64,000 bases of DNA. Source: Eucalyptus grandis. Taxonomy: Eukaryota; Streptophyta; Magnoliopsida; Myrtales; Myrtaceae. Made by a program: the position numbers and the translations under genes. Positions 1 to 11,813 of the stretch are shown piece by piece. Under the pieces are notes generated by a model. It had not been told where the DNA came from. It made no database searches and was given only the letters and a program-made list of their open reading frames with translations. Where the stretch lies: contig NC_052619.1 in assembly GCF_016545825.1 (NCBI RefSeq), positions 1,875,501-1,939,500 of the forward strand, given 5' to 3'. Position 1 is the first letter of the stretch. Each line of letters begins with the position of its first letter.

Positions 1-1553
1 GTTATCTTCTTAACCTTTCTTTTATTAAAATCGTTAACCCGTTATTATACGTGTTTTTCAAGGAGTAAATTCGTACTTTCATCTCTCTCTTTTTTATGAA
101 AATACTCTTTCACCCTTGATTTTTGTAAAAAGATAAAAAGTGAAGAAAATGGAGAAAGATTAATTAAATAAAAAATTAATAAAAAGTAACACAATTAAGT
201 ATAAAGGAAAAGGCTCAATAAAAAATGGCGAAGTGAAAAAAATTGCATATTCTTTATGTTTTAAATGTTGATGCAAAAATTGATTACTCAATAAAAATAC
301 TTTAAACCCCACCTTAGTTTGAGATAATCATTTCCCTGTATGAGTTGAGGACATCATTTATTTTTATCCCTTTTGACTAACAAATTTTTATTATTGACCT
401 TTTTTTCTTTTCGAGGCACTTCCATTTTTTTATTTAATTTGGTTGATGTTTTTCTTAAAATACCTTATTCAATTTTATTAAAGCTGCTACATTTACCAAG
501 TTTTGACAAGTTCTTATTGTTTAATATTATTGATATTTATTGTTTCTTTATTTTTAGTTGATTTAGTTTTCTTTCATTTTCTATATTTTTATTCTTTTGC
601 AGCAATCAAGAGTAAAAGAGAAATTTCCTTAAAAAATGATATGAGAATTTTACTCCTCAAACATGTGCATTGCACATGCACGCGGAAAAATAACTCAGGG
701 TTTATGGCTCTAACAAAATTAAAAACCTACCGTCTAACACTTGAAAGTTGAAGGGCAAGCGTGCACTACCCTTAAAATTTTATGGAGAGTTTTGCATGAT
801 TTCTCCTAATTGTTAACAATTTTGTATATTTTATTATGCTTACATTGCTTGAGGTAATTTTCCCTATCCTTCTTATTTCTTCTGTTTCACCATAAAACTC
901 GATTTACTTTTTCTAGTTTATGTTTTCAGTACGGCTTGTCTTATATCATACATTATGCAATAAGAAATTGCATCTGCAGAATCATGTTCGGGTGTAGACT
1001 CAAAATCTTGTCCATTCATCTTGTCTTTGCCATAATCTTTTTGGTTGAACTTGAACTGAACACTTGCTCTCCTGCAGTTTGCAAAATGGAAAGTTCAAGT
1101 ACAGAAGTTATCATCTTCGAACTATACTAACTTTTTTTAGATAGAAAGATAGATTATACATTCCGTTGAGTGAGCGTATAAAGCAATGAAAGTGTATTCG
1201 TGAAGAAATTCTTACACTGATTTTCTATTATAAATGCATTAGGATAAACGAAAATTTGCCCCTCTAACTTGTGTTGATCTTCTCATTCAATTCTCCATTT
1301 GAGCAGTGGATTCCGTAACTCACTCAATTTGTACAATCAAATCTTCTTATTTCTTGACATTCGGACATGACTCTGCTAAGAAAGCTATTTATCTTATGTC
1401 ATTACCAGGGGTGTGCATATCTTTCTCTATCTCCCGAGCTCTTTCTTTTCTTTTTTCCAGTTTTGCTAATGTACAGTCACGTCGACATCGTGTCAAAGAA
1501 TCGTCATGCAACAAATACTAATGAGATTTTGAATGTTTGCTAATTCTTTGTAG
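1..1553 (+). other. Intron 1 (3' part) of PLR-A
   Basis: AT-rich non-coding DNA collinear with 19179-21829 of PLR-B intron 1, but without the 1.1-kb element found there. The acceptor TTTGTAG ends at 1553. No other gene is visible. Confidence 0.7.
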
Positions 1554-3225
1554 CGGTTTTTGCCGTCAGAGTTCGGAATGGACCCGGCCCTCATGGGTCA
1601 TGCAATTGAGCCGGGAAGGGTCACGTTCGATGAGAAAATGGAGGTGAGAAAAGCAATCGAGGAAGCCAAGATCCCCTTCACATACATCTCGGCCAACTGC
1701 TTTGCCGGTTATTTTGTGGGCAATCTCTCCCAAATGTCGAGTCTCACTCCTCCAAAAGACACTGTATATCTCTATGGAGATGGCAACGTCAAAGGTATGT
1801 GAGGTGCATAAACCTACTTTAGCCGTAATAACAAAGGTTATATATTAGAGAAAAGATCTTCTCTAACCATGCTTCTGATTAGTGGGTTACAACCATATGA
1901 TTTTCATATTTTATAACCCACCAATCAAAAGATTGGTTGGAGCAAATTTCCTCCAACTAGAGACGGAGAAAACCATGTTCACCATTTAGAATACCAGCAT
2001 GGTAACATTTTCAATAAACTTATGAAAAAAGGGTTGACTTAGTGATAAAATAATCGGAACATGGACCTTCAGAAATTGTAGTCTCATGTTCGAACTCTAC
2101 TCGACGCAACGATCCCTTAAACCTGACATAAGTCCCAAATGCTACCATGTGAAATGATAAATCATGTCAAAGTAGGTCTTTTATCTATGTCAGTTTGGAC
2201 TTTGAGGGAGTTATAAATTTTATTATATATAAGGATTCAATATTTCGGCATTATTTTGTTAGGTGAGACTCTGTCATATTTTAATGTGTTTTTATCTCAC
2301 GCCAATAATGAGGTAAGCGCTTACGTAATCAACCAATATCATCCTAGTCGTATCCTTGAACATCTTTATTAGATTACTCAAGTACTCGATCAGAAGGGTA
2401 ATCACTAGCTCTGCATATCTAGTCTAAATCACGACTAGATAAAATATTCCGAGTGATCACAAAATCTATCAAGTTCAACAACCTTAGCTTGGTTAAGTCA
2501 TTTAGCCAAGTTCAACACTTCTTTTTGGTAATTAAGACACGAATATGGGCGAATATGTATGTGGATAAGTCATAAAAGTGTTCGATACTGCATTACTGTT
2601 GCAGCTGTTTTTCTCGATGAAGATGATATCACAACATATGCAATTAAAACGATCGATGATCCGAGAACGCTGAACAAGACAGTCTACCTAAGGCCACCAG
2701 AGAACATTCTGTCCCAAAGACAACTGGTGGAGACGTGGGAGAAGCTCAGTGGAAAGACCCTGGAGAAGAGAAGCATTTCTGCAGAAGACTTCCTTGCCTC
2801 CATGAAAGGTACTTATCTGATTTATTGTTTCGTTAGATGACATGTACTTTTGTAGAATTTGTGTTGGCATATCCTTAGGTTCAATGACAACTTAAACAAT
2901 GCGACGGTGATCATGTTTTTGAACGCTGACTGGAAAATCTAATAAAAACCCTTTTGTATATTTACCATCAAGAGTGACCTGCTACATAATTACTTGCTAC
3001 AATAGCTTCAGATCTATGGTAGACCATATTTAGATGATATTAAGCTATCCTTCTGTTTCAGGATTGGATTATGCGCAGCAAGTGGGAGTGGGGCATTTCT
3101 ACCACATATTCTATGAAGGCTGTTTGACAAACTTTGAAATTGGGGAAGATGCAGAAGAAGCTTCCCAGCTTTATCCTGAAGTTCAATACACCCGCATGAA
3201 TGAATACCTGAAGATTTTTGCATGA
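1554..3225 (+). CDS. PLR: PLR-A: pinoresinol-lariciresinol reductase, exons 2-4 (5' part outside window)
   Basis: Coding exons are 1554-1794, 2605-2808 and 3062-3225 (TGA). All three have GT-AG borders, all are open, and their lengths (241, 204 and 164 bp) equal those of PLR-B exons 2-4. PLR enzymes are NADPH-dependent reductases of the isoflavone-reductase-like family (atypical short-chain dehydrogenases). They open the furan rings of pinoresinol and lariciresinol in lignan biosynthesis, probably in the cytosol. Seen here: RFLPSEFGMDP, the region TFDEKMEVRKA containing the Lys expected to be catalytic, YGDGNVKG, and the C-terminal block NFEIGEDAEEASQLYPEV. Exon 1 with the NADPH-binding loop is not in the window; intron 1 runs to the left edge and matches PLR-B intron 1 from 19179. 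There is no stop, frameshift or bad splice site in the visible part, so a working tandem paralogue is the simplest reading. Family assignment is firm; substrate preference cannot be read from sequence. Confidence 0.88.
2029..2220 (+). repeat. tRNA-like (SINE-type) segment in PLR-A intron 2
   Basis: A box A-like stretch (TTGACTTAGTGATAAA, near 2033) and a box B-like stretch (ATGTTCGAACTC, near 2087) are spaced as in tRNA-derived SINEs. The same segment sits at the same place in PLR-B intron 2 (about 22308-22500), so it predates the duplication. No clear target duplication or tail was defined; the ends are approximate. Confidence 0.4.
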
Positions 3226-3728
3226 TCGTACTAAGAACCATTTGTACCACTCGGAGTTTGCTCTCGCTATCCAAATAAAAATCTTGAGTTTCTCTATCAT
3301 GATTCTATCATTTCTGCGATTACAAATTGGTCTAAGCCGAGATGTGTGATCAATGACTGCGCTCTCTTCGAACTCAGCAGAAAACAAAAACCAGCTCAGA
3401 GTATTCCTACAATGGTCCTAGCTAAGGATTTCTGGGTAATTCAAAAGCTATTTTATGTAATTAGTGACAATAAGATAACTCAGGCATATGGGGATTCACG
3501 AGAAGAATAGGCTTGATCATTTCTCACAACTCAACTTAAAATTTCAGGTATTGCCAATAAGCCATCTCTTTTGTCATAATACAACTCCCAGTCATTTGAA
3601 AATATTACAGTTACATAGAAGCAGCAGTTCACGTATTCCAAGTCTGTCATCCCAATAGTGTTCCCACTATGCATTTGTTAGGAACCCCTCTTTAGTCCTT
3701 CCCTACTTATTGGCATCTGTTGGAAATT

Positions 3729-6700
3729 TGTCACGCTCCCAACCCTGAGCGCATGCCCATCCCTCTCTGGTCGATAAAATTTTGCGACTTCCCAGAACAA
3801 GTCGCCAACCCATTAATTTTTAAGCACATGCGGAAGCAAAAATAAATCCCCTGACAATAACCATCTCAGGATAGGAAAGCAGGATACGAATTCACGAAAC
3901 AAACATGCTTTTATATATACAGTGAGTCATGTACAAAAGTCTATGACCAAAAGACTACAAAAGACTAGCCTTCCAAAAGAAGCGGTCCTAACTGACCTAC
4001 ACTTCCGATCACCTCCTCTCAGCTCCAGGTCCTCCACTCGACAACCCTAAAAATATTGTCCCACAACAGGGTGAGATAAAATCTTAGCGAGTCTAAGCTC
4101 TAAACCCCAATTAGGAGGGAAATACACCTAGAAGCGTCCTAACCACGCAATCATACAATTAGCATAGAGGACTTACTTCGCCTCGCCCACCCCGCAGTCG
4201 ACAGTTCATATACATTATGTATAGAATCGATACATCCAGCAATTGAAACGCATCACTCAACTCAATAAATTACAAGGGTCCAGATTATAGGGCAAATCGT
4301 TATGACACATCCCATACCATGTCACACAATTTTGTCCCATAATCCAGCGCATCAAACTCAACCATCATGCGTTCCAATTGTTAATTACACCCCTCAAGGG
4401 TACAGCCAACTCTATTGGCGATCTTCTGGCATTGCCAAGCGTTGTCTCACCCCCATTGAGCACGGTTACGTCTCTCTCAGAGACGACTTCTCCGAAGGGG
4501 CGTAGGTCCATAATCTACTGCGACTCGAATACAACCTACTCACAAGTTCGGTGTCTTCTGGCATAGCCAGGCTTCGTCTCCCACCATGAGCACGGCGACG
4601 TCTCTCAATTAGACGGCTTCCCCGAAGAGGCGTAGGTCCAAAATCTACTGCAACCCGAGTCCTAATGAATGGGTAACATCCGGCTTAACAATCCATGATG
4701 GTTTCTCTTAACCAACATACGACCACTCAATCTGGCCCAGGACACTGTGCATTGCACTCAAATGCCTCCATTAAATAGTGATCCTGGCCTATTTTCTTCG
4801 TATTAAAAACATCCCGAAAATAGTCGTGTGTGGGTACACGGTCAATTTGAACCAGAAGACTGATACCTACCGTTTTCAAACCCCACTATTTGATATAGTA
4901 CTTAAAATCCATTTTCGGTGTTAAAACCCGACACCCAGAATTTTCTAAATAAATATCAAAATCCACAAATTTTGGAATTAAATACTCAAAATTCCAATCA
5001 ACAATCAATTTGCACAACTAACACTCAATTGCAGAAATGAACCACGCCATTACAATCAGCATGAAATTCCGGCCACCGACTATTCCGGCCTAAATTCTGG
5101 AAAAATAATTAATAAATAATTATTTCGAAAATTAATTAATTAATTCAATTTAATTTCTAAAAATACTAACCTTGGCCAAAATTATTAAATTAAATACCAA
5201 TACAGACCCGGAAAATTCCCTAACCCTTCTAGATAAATAGTACAATTTATTTAGGCCTTAGCTAGACCATGCTAACCACCTAACATGCTCAATTAAATAA
5301 TTAAATTTCTAATTTAATCTAACTAACCACCTAATTCCTAATAAAATAAATCTAAACACCCTTAAACGTCATTAGCCTACTAAGCAGAGTTTAGAGTATA
5401 AACTCACCGGCTAATTGCGGAAACCGATCCACCGTGACGACGACGCGATGGCGGCCGAAATCAAAATTTTCGGCGGCGTCGACAAACTTGGGCCGGGCCT
5501 AAACTTGGCCCAACACAACTCAGCAAGGCTGAATTTCGGTCTTGGGCTTCTGCAGGGCTACTGGTCGCGGGCTTGGGCTTTCTTCGCAGGCCCAAAATGG
5601 GCTGAACTTTAAATGGGCTAAAACCAACTGAACTTGGGCCTGAGCTTGGGCTTCAAAATCTGCTGGAGATGGGCTTAAAATCATTGTGCTAAAGATGGGC
5701 TTGTGGATGAATTCGTGGGCTGATGATGCGGGCTGGATACGGGCCCAACTGCTGACAAAATTCGCTAGCTTCGTGGACAATGATGCTGCCTTGCTTGGAC
5801 TTCGCTGGCACACGAGGAAAGCAGCTACTGGTGGTAAAGATGAAGACACGAGGCAGAAGGAGCTGGACGTTGGCCGCGTGGAGAGGGGATCGCACGATGA
5901 AGCTGCTGGATTAAATTTCGATGGACTCCTCTGTTTGCGCAAATAAGTGGAGATTGGCGGTCATCACACCTGCTGGAGTTGACCTCGATGGATTGAAGAC
6001 ACGAGGAGGGGATGCGGATCTTCGGGGCAGCTGCTTCGGACGTGTGGCCGTAGATGGAGCAGCTTCGTTGGGTCTTCAATTCGGCTGAAGAAGACCACGC
6101 GGGCAGTTGGCTGGCATCCACAAATTTGCCGACAGCACGGAGTTGGACTGTGCGATGCAGACGTGAGGTTTCGGTGGAGGTTTAGGTCAACACCGGCTTC
6201 AATTGTTGACTGAAGAAGGTGGAGACTCGGACGTGTGGGCGCTGGTCTTCGTGAGGGAGAGAGGGACGCTCGGTGAGTGGAGATGTGGGCGAGTGATTGT
6301 GGTTCGGTCGGTGGGGACAGCAAGAGAGGCAACAGGGACTTGGTGATTGATGAAAAATAAAGGGAAAATGAAAGCAAGGTAGGAGCCAACGGAGAGGGAG
6401 AGAGAAATGGTCGAGCAGGAAGAAGATGATGAAGACCGAAGGGGAAAGGAGCGTATGGGAGAAGCTTGAGGGAGAGAAAGCCAAAATATCCAATTAAATA
6501 TCTCACATTCATCATTGTTTGGTCCCACTAGGCCTTCAACATTATCTTCATAGTCTCCTAATACTTTCTAGCTCAATTTTTTAACTAATTAAACCCAAAA
6601 GATGCCAAAATGCAGCCTTCTCTCTTTGATCCGAATTTTACTCTTTCTTTGGTCTCCAATTTCTTTAACAATTTTCCCAAATTGAACATCAAATTTTGAT

Positions 6701-7453
6701 GTAGAAAAGCCCACATAATTTCTACAAGTCTCCTTCGTCATATACCAGTTTCATATTGGTTAGTCGAAAATCTCTTCAATTCGGCCAATCCGAATTTCTG
6801 TTATTTTTCCACGACGTCCGAATCGATATTTCGTAAAAACCTCTGAATCTCTGAAAATTCTTCGGAGAATGAGTCGACGTTCCTCAAATGGCTCGTGACA
6901 CCACAGAACTTTCAATTTCTGAAACCTGGTTCAAATTCGCGGTTAATTTCACTCCGGCGTACTTTTAGCGTGACCTAGTCTATCGGGTAGCTTTTAGGAA
7001 TTTTTAGTGCAATTGGCCCGTGATCGATTTATCTCGAGTCACATTTTATATCTTCGACACATTGGCAACTCTCGATTATCATGAAATCTCAATGTATCAA
7101 TTACGGGCACCGGGTACCAAAACGATAGAAAAATCGGTCTAGTGCCGATCGACGAGTATTTTGCAATCAGGTGGAATCACCCACACTCTGATCACACATC
7201 TCAGTCAAGTCGACCTATCTCCAGTCTCTGATCGATTTCGACAGTGCCGTAATGACCATTGCAAATCAACACAGTCGAGTAGTCAATTCCTGGTCGAATT
7301 CTCAAGTCTATTGCATTTAGATTCTTTAATTGCTCTCCCAGATAATCCAGTTATTTCATGAGTGATCAGCTCAGAGAATATCACTATCGGCGCATCGACA
7401 AAAGGCCCGATTTATTTAATCGAAAACGAATTCTGAAAATTTAGGATGTCACA
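3729..7453. mobile_element. Nested 3.7-kb solo LTR, probably Ty3/gypsy
   Basis: It starts TGTCACGCTCCC, ends GGATGTCACA (TG...CA), and has the 5-bp duplication AAATT on both sides (3724-3728 and 7454-7458). It sits inside the solo LTR 3718-8072, so it is younger. The length and TGTCAC ends resemble the long LTRs of Tekay/Del-type chromoviruses, but that clade call is recall, not alignment. Inside, 4370-4510 and 4530-4670 are similar degenerate direct repeats. No protein domain is recognisable; the long open frames around 5500-6500 are overlapping chance ORFs. Confidence 0.75.
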
Positions 7454-7767
7454 AAATTGGTGATTCATTTTCAACAAAATCTAGAAACTACTAACATTCA
7501 CGTGGGAATTGGAGAAGATTCAAGTGGGAAACTTTGGATAAAAGTCAAGAATAGCAGCTGAAGGAGAACAAACTAGAGAAGTCTCGTGCATGGGAAATCT
7601 TGAAAGAAAAGTCAACAAAAGCTGCTGAGATTAGAAAAATGAAGAAAAATGGAGAAGCCACCAAAAGATCCGAAGAAGCCGCACGAGCAGGAGATAAAGA
7701 AGCAAGTTTGTAATTTTATATTAATTTTTTGTACAAAGTTGGTTGTGTATGGCGGTGAATTCACGCC

Positions 7768-7775
7768 TATAAATA
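7768..7775 (+). promoter_or_regulatory. TATA box of the outer solo LTR
   Basis: TATAAATA within the copia-like solo LTR, about 300 bp before its right end, a usual place for an LTR promoter. Activity is unknown. Confidence 0.4.
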
Positions 7776-8183
7776 GGCTTGTAATTGATCATTTGAGGGC
7801 GCGTGAGAGGTTACCTCCACCTTGTGTGTGGGGGTGAACTCTCCACCATGAGAGGACTTAGACCTCCATTGTACTTTCATCAAATTAGTTTGTTTAACTA
7901 ATAAAACTATTTTCCTCATATCTCATGTACTTTATCTTTCAAATTATTCTACCTTGACCCTTGTCCATCCTCCATAAATTATACCATACACTTGCACACA
8001 TCACAAACCAAAAACTATAACTAATATCAAAATCATGCTTCCGCACGCACACAAATCCAAAAATTTTTAACAGCATCATGTTATAGTTAATCCACTTCTA
8101 ACATATATCAACATACCCGACACTCTCAATCGTTCTATTTTGATTGGTTAGGTCATACAAGACACCTCTTGAAGCCTTTTCGT

Positions 8184-8806
8184 GGAATAAGTACACTAAT
8201 GGTGCCATAAGTTGTGTACGGTGCTCACTTTAGTGCCAAAAGTTTCCGCCGGATCACTTAAATGCCAAATCGGAGAAAAAACGATCACTTTGGTGCCACC
8301 AACGAAAAATTCCGGCCAAAATGATTACGTGGCATTTATATTTTTTTTTTTTAAAAAAATTGCTCAGCTTTTAAACGATGTCGTTTTTCATCCTCTTCAA
8401 GAAATGACGTCGTTTTGCCCTTATACGTGGACACCCTCGCAAAAATGATGCCGTTTAGCTCATACGTGGATTGAAATTAGGGTTAGGGTTTCTTCCTCGC
8501 CGCTTGGCCACCGTTGTTCACCCGCCAATGCTCGGCCACCGTCACTTGGCCACCATTGTAAATGCTCGATCAGGTGAGAGGAGAGAATGAGATTGTTGCT
8601 CAAGCAAAAAGTGGCAGAAAGAATAGGAGGCGAGAGCAGAGGCGGAGGAGGAAGAAGAGGGGTCGAAGGTGCTGCTACTGGTGCGTCGCCGCCGCCGCCA
8701 CCGCCGCCGTTGGTGCCGTTGTTGGTGCTATTACTGGTGTGCTGCTGGTGTTGCTACTGGTGCCGTTCGCTACTGGCGTTGCTCTTCAGGGAAGAAGACG
8801 ACGTGC

Positions 8807-8859
<53 letters not shown>

Positions 8860-9122
8860 GGGGATTTAGGGTTTCGATTTGGGGAAAGAAGCCAAACGAC
8901 GTCGTTTTTGTGGTTTAGATGCTAATTGTGCTCTCCGGCAAGCCACGTCAGCCTAAAAAATTAATAAAAAAACGCCACGTCGGATTTCCGGCTGATCAGA
9001 TCGGCGTTGGCACCAAAGTGAGCGTTTTTCAAATTTTTTGGCACTTAAGTGATCCGACGGAAACTTTTGGCACCAAAGTGAGCGCCGTACACAACTTATG
9101 GCACCATTAGTGTACTTATCCC
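8184..9122. mobile_element. Non-autonomous Mutator-like element (939 bp)
   Basis: Terminal inverted repeats of roughly 80 bp: the left end starts GGAATAAGTACACTAATGG and the right end, read in reverse, starts GGGATAAGTACACTAATGG. A near-perfect 9-bp target duplication flanks it: CCTTTTCGT at 8175-8183 and CCTTTTCAT at 9123-9131. Copy B has one copy of the site and no insert. A 9-bp duplication plus long TIRs is typical of Mutator. The inside has a (CT)n run at about 8813-8854 and several GACGTC-centred palindromes. No transposase is present. The element lies in the last exon of the copy-A GTPase fragment. Confidence 0.85.
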
Positions 9123-10981
9123 CCTTTTCATAGGGCAGTTTCATCAAGGTTCCTCCCAATAAAGACAAGCTTGTTTATTCTCTTCTCATCAGGACCCCAT
9201 ACGTTTCCCAGACAGCCATCCAATGTTGAATGAACACCTTGAAAGGGAGGCAATTTTTGAAGTAACATAAGATGAGGATTTAAACCAAAATGGCTAGAAA
9301 GAAGTTCATAAATATAAATAGTGGAACCTGGAATACGTATCATTGCTCATAACCAATCACAGATAGTACACCCTTCATTCTGTACAAGTCCTCCCCTTTT
9401 TCTTCAGTCAGTCTCTCAAACCAATCATCAACCTAATCCATGGACATTGCATAAGAGAGACATGTTTAAACAGATATCATCACAGTTGAGCAAAAGCAAA
9501 CTACAAGTGCTAGAATACAGACAACATATAGAATGCAAATTCCCATGCATATTACTAGCCCAATGACAAATATAGAGACTTACGCAAATTCAAAGGTCTC
9601 GTCATAAACCAAGAGATAAAGATTATATCTTAGACACAGATAAGGAAACGTGCCTTATCAACCTTTTTAAGACCACTGGTCAGTATTTGAATTTCACATA
9701 TTTAAGCACCAAATGTGAGATGTAAAAGTACATTCTTAGTTTTACCAGTGCACCCACACTTTACTGAACAACAAATCATCAAGCGTTAAAGTGCTTGCAT
9801 AAGCCAAGCTGCCAATGTTCATTCATCCCAACTAGAAATAGTGTAGGTAAGACACTCATTAGGCCTCTGAAACTCATCATTTTGCCTTCATAGATAGTAA
9901 AAGGGTATAAATGGGAGACAGGCTACATAGATCAGGAAGAGCTGAAGTATAAATTTAAATTTATACCCAACCCCAAGGCAGAAACTTTCAAAACAATTGT
10001 CTCACTTGTCTCCTCACAATGCTTCTCCTTAAGGTTATCTGCTTTCACTACGTTTGACGACCGCAGTAGAATTTTTCCACCAAGGAATTTTTCGTGCATT
10101 GGGGCTAAAGTAGTGAATACAGATATCAGTAGCAGTCGCGCCAAATAAATAAATAAATAAATAAAAATAGTACAACATGTCATGAAAATTTATCAAAAAA
10201 CACAGTTGTCATGCATTCTCAATGGAGCTAGTGAGCCTACTGCACCCACTGCTTGCTTTTCGCAGCCAAATGGCGACGGGCTGGGCTGGCACTTTGGCTT
10301 ATCAGATCAAGGTGACAAAATTTGAAGCTGTGGCTCTCTATACCATTACAGATACGCTGACCAGACCGCACTACACCTCATGGCACCCATAGTTACGAGA
10401 AGCTCAGAGCTAGTCCATAGACTCTCAAAGTGAATGACCATTCAAAATCATGGCTTCATATCTTATAGTGAAACTCTTGTCCCTCATATATTACTCCTTG
10501 ACAACAGCAATACCACAACTAATATACAAGAAGACGCACCACTGCATGCATATACTTCTCATAGACTCATACATGCACCACACTGAAATGAAAGAGGAGC
10601 AAGACTTCTGCGAACAATTCCTCCCCAAAATATTATTCACTTTCCCATAATTAAAGCCTCCAGGGTACAGAATAAACTAACATCCAATTGGCACATCTTT
10701 TCATTGGGAAACCAATTGAATCAAAATATAGCACATATACCACCATGGGTGATCGAAATTAAAGCAACAAGATCTAAAACAACCACGTAAATTTACCTCA
10801 TCAAGATCCAGTGTACCCTCAGAAAATACTGATGCTGGAAACTGCAGAATCATGCACATGATGATGATGATGATGATGATGGTGATGATGCCCTTTCTGC
10901 CTTTTTGCATTACCTACACATGCTGGGAAATTCAGTCATCACAGGTAACAAAACTACATAGAATTAATCGCGATACGAGAA

Positions 10982-11427
10982 TGTTGGAAATTTTCTATAA
11001 TGTGGGCTTACATTAATTAATTAGTTTTCTATTTTAAATAATTGGCCTCTATTGATAATGGGCCTGGTTGAGCAGCAAAGTGTAGGCAATTATTTTTTAC
11101 TGAAGCCCATAATGGGAATGGCCCAATTGACACGCTGTTGATTAGAGTTTGCTAGGTCCCCTCTCTAGCCTATAAAAGGATAGGTTATACCTATCGATTG
11201 CTTTAATCCCATTGAAAGCTGTTATACTTAAATAAGTCATAGAGAGGAAAATCTGACATTCTGATAGATCTCTAATTATGAGAGTGATCTATTTTTTTTC
11301 AAGTAAAGTAATGGCTTAAACAGATACACTTTAATTTCACTATGTTTATTGATCTCGGTGTTTTACAATCATATATGAATCCGTTTCTTCTTGATTGATT
11401 AGTTGTTTATGTAAATGATTTTCTACA
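10982..11427. mobile_element. Solo LTR, 446 bp (copia-like)
   Basis: TGTTGGAAATTTTC...TTCTACA with the 5-bp duplication GAGAA on both sides (10977-10981 and 11428-11432). The orthologous place in copy B reads straight through (near 25900). A TATAAAA is present at 11171-11177. There is no internal retroelement region. It sits between the exon-7 and exon-8 remnants of the GTPase fragment. Confidence 0.85.
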
Positions 11428-11813
11428 GAGAAGACAAAAGCAAAAGAAGTTTTGTACACATTACCATGCCCATGTTGATGTGCACTACAGGATGAGTCAT
11501 CTCCATGAACTTCAGAATCGATTCTACTAAGGTAACTGACAGGTTAGAACATGACACCATGCTGTGCTGCTAAACTTCCATTTAATTTATAGCCAGTCAT
11601 ATATATTGTAGAAATAACTACCTGTCCAGATCATAACCTCCCACTCCCAAAACAAAATCCATGTCGACGCTTCTATATTTTTGCACGATAATTTAAGATA
11701 GAGTTTCCTTAATAGATTAGATTTGCATGTTTAGGTAATCTCACTTGAATCGGACTTGGCTCGCAATACTTACGCTCCCTCTTTCTATTTGGTTTTAGTA
11801 ATAGACGGCCCAA

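Larger units (their letters stand above)
3718..8072 (+). mobile_element. Solo LTR of a copia-like retrotransposon, split by a nested LTR
   Basis: The element starts TGTTGGAAATT, ends AATTTTTAACA, and is flanked by the 5-bp duplication GCATC (3713-3717 and 8073-8077). Copy B has a single uninterrupted GCATC at 23975-23979. Without the nested element it is about 625 bp. The TATA sequence at 7768-7775 and T-rich termination-like DNA near the right end fit an LTR. There is no gag/pol coding, PBS or second LTR, so this is a solo LTR. The copia assignment rests only on LTR size and ends. Confidence 0.8.
1..11680. repeat. Segmental duplication, left copy (A)
   Basis: Collinear and highly similar to 19179-26164. 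It spans PLR introns and exons 2-4, the PLR 3' flank and the 3' half of the CobW-type GTPase gene. Three stretches are absent from copy B: 3718-8077, 8184-9131 and 10982-11432. Each is bounded by a target-site duplication, so they are later insertions. Removing them leaves about 5.92 kb, against about 5.89 kb for copy B after its own insertion is removed. Similarity stops at about 11680, inside GTPase exon 6. The left end is outside the window. Confidence 0.93.
8175..11680 (-). pseudogene. CobW/ZNG1-type GTPase 3' fragment (copy A)
   Basis: Duplicate of exons 6 (partial) to 10 of the intact gene at 24055-28982. Exon remnants lie at about 11622-11680, 11474-11533, 10797-10910, 9318-9430 and 9132-9265. 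It lacks the GTPase half entirely because the duplication breaks inside exon 6. Further lesions: a 2-bp deletion in the exon-8 remnant (near 10828), a CGA-to-TGA nonsense change in the exon-9 remnant (near 9345), a solo LTR in intron 7, and a Mutator-like element that ends the frame shortly after NLDETAL. It cannot encode a working GTPase. Confidence 0.88.

Noticed and set aside
5520..6515. Series of 100- to 183-codon minus-strand frames
   Set aside because: Inside the 3.7-kb LTR; overlapping, Ser/Pro/Leu-rich, no gag, protease or polymerase motif.
3718..8072. Complete LTR retrotransposon
   Set aside because: No primer-binding site, polypurine tract, second LTR or coding domain was seen; two nested solo LTRs explain all boundaries.
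9128..9343. 71-codon minus-strand frame with GTPase C-terminal similarity
   Set aside because: It is the end of the copy-A pseudogene, includes former intron sequence and stops at the Mutator-like insertion; not a gene on its own.
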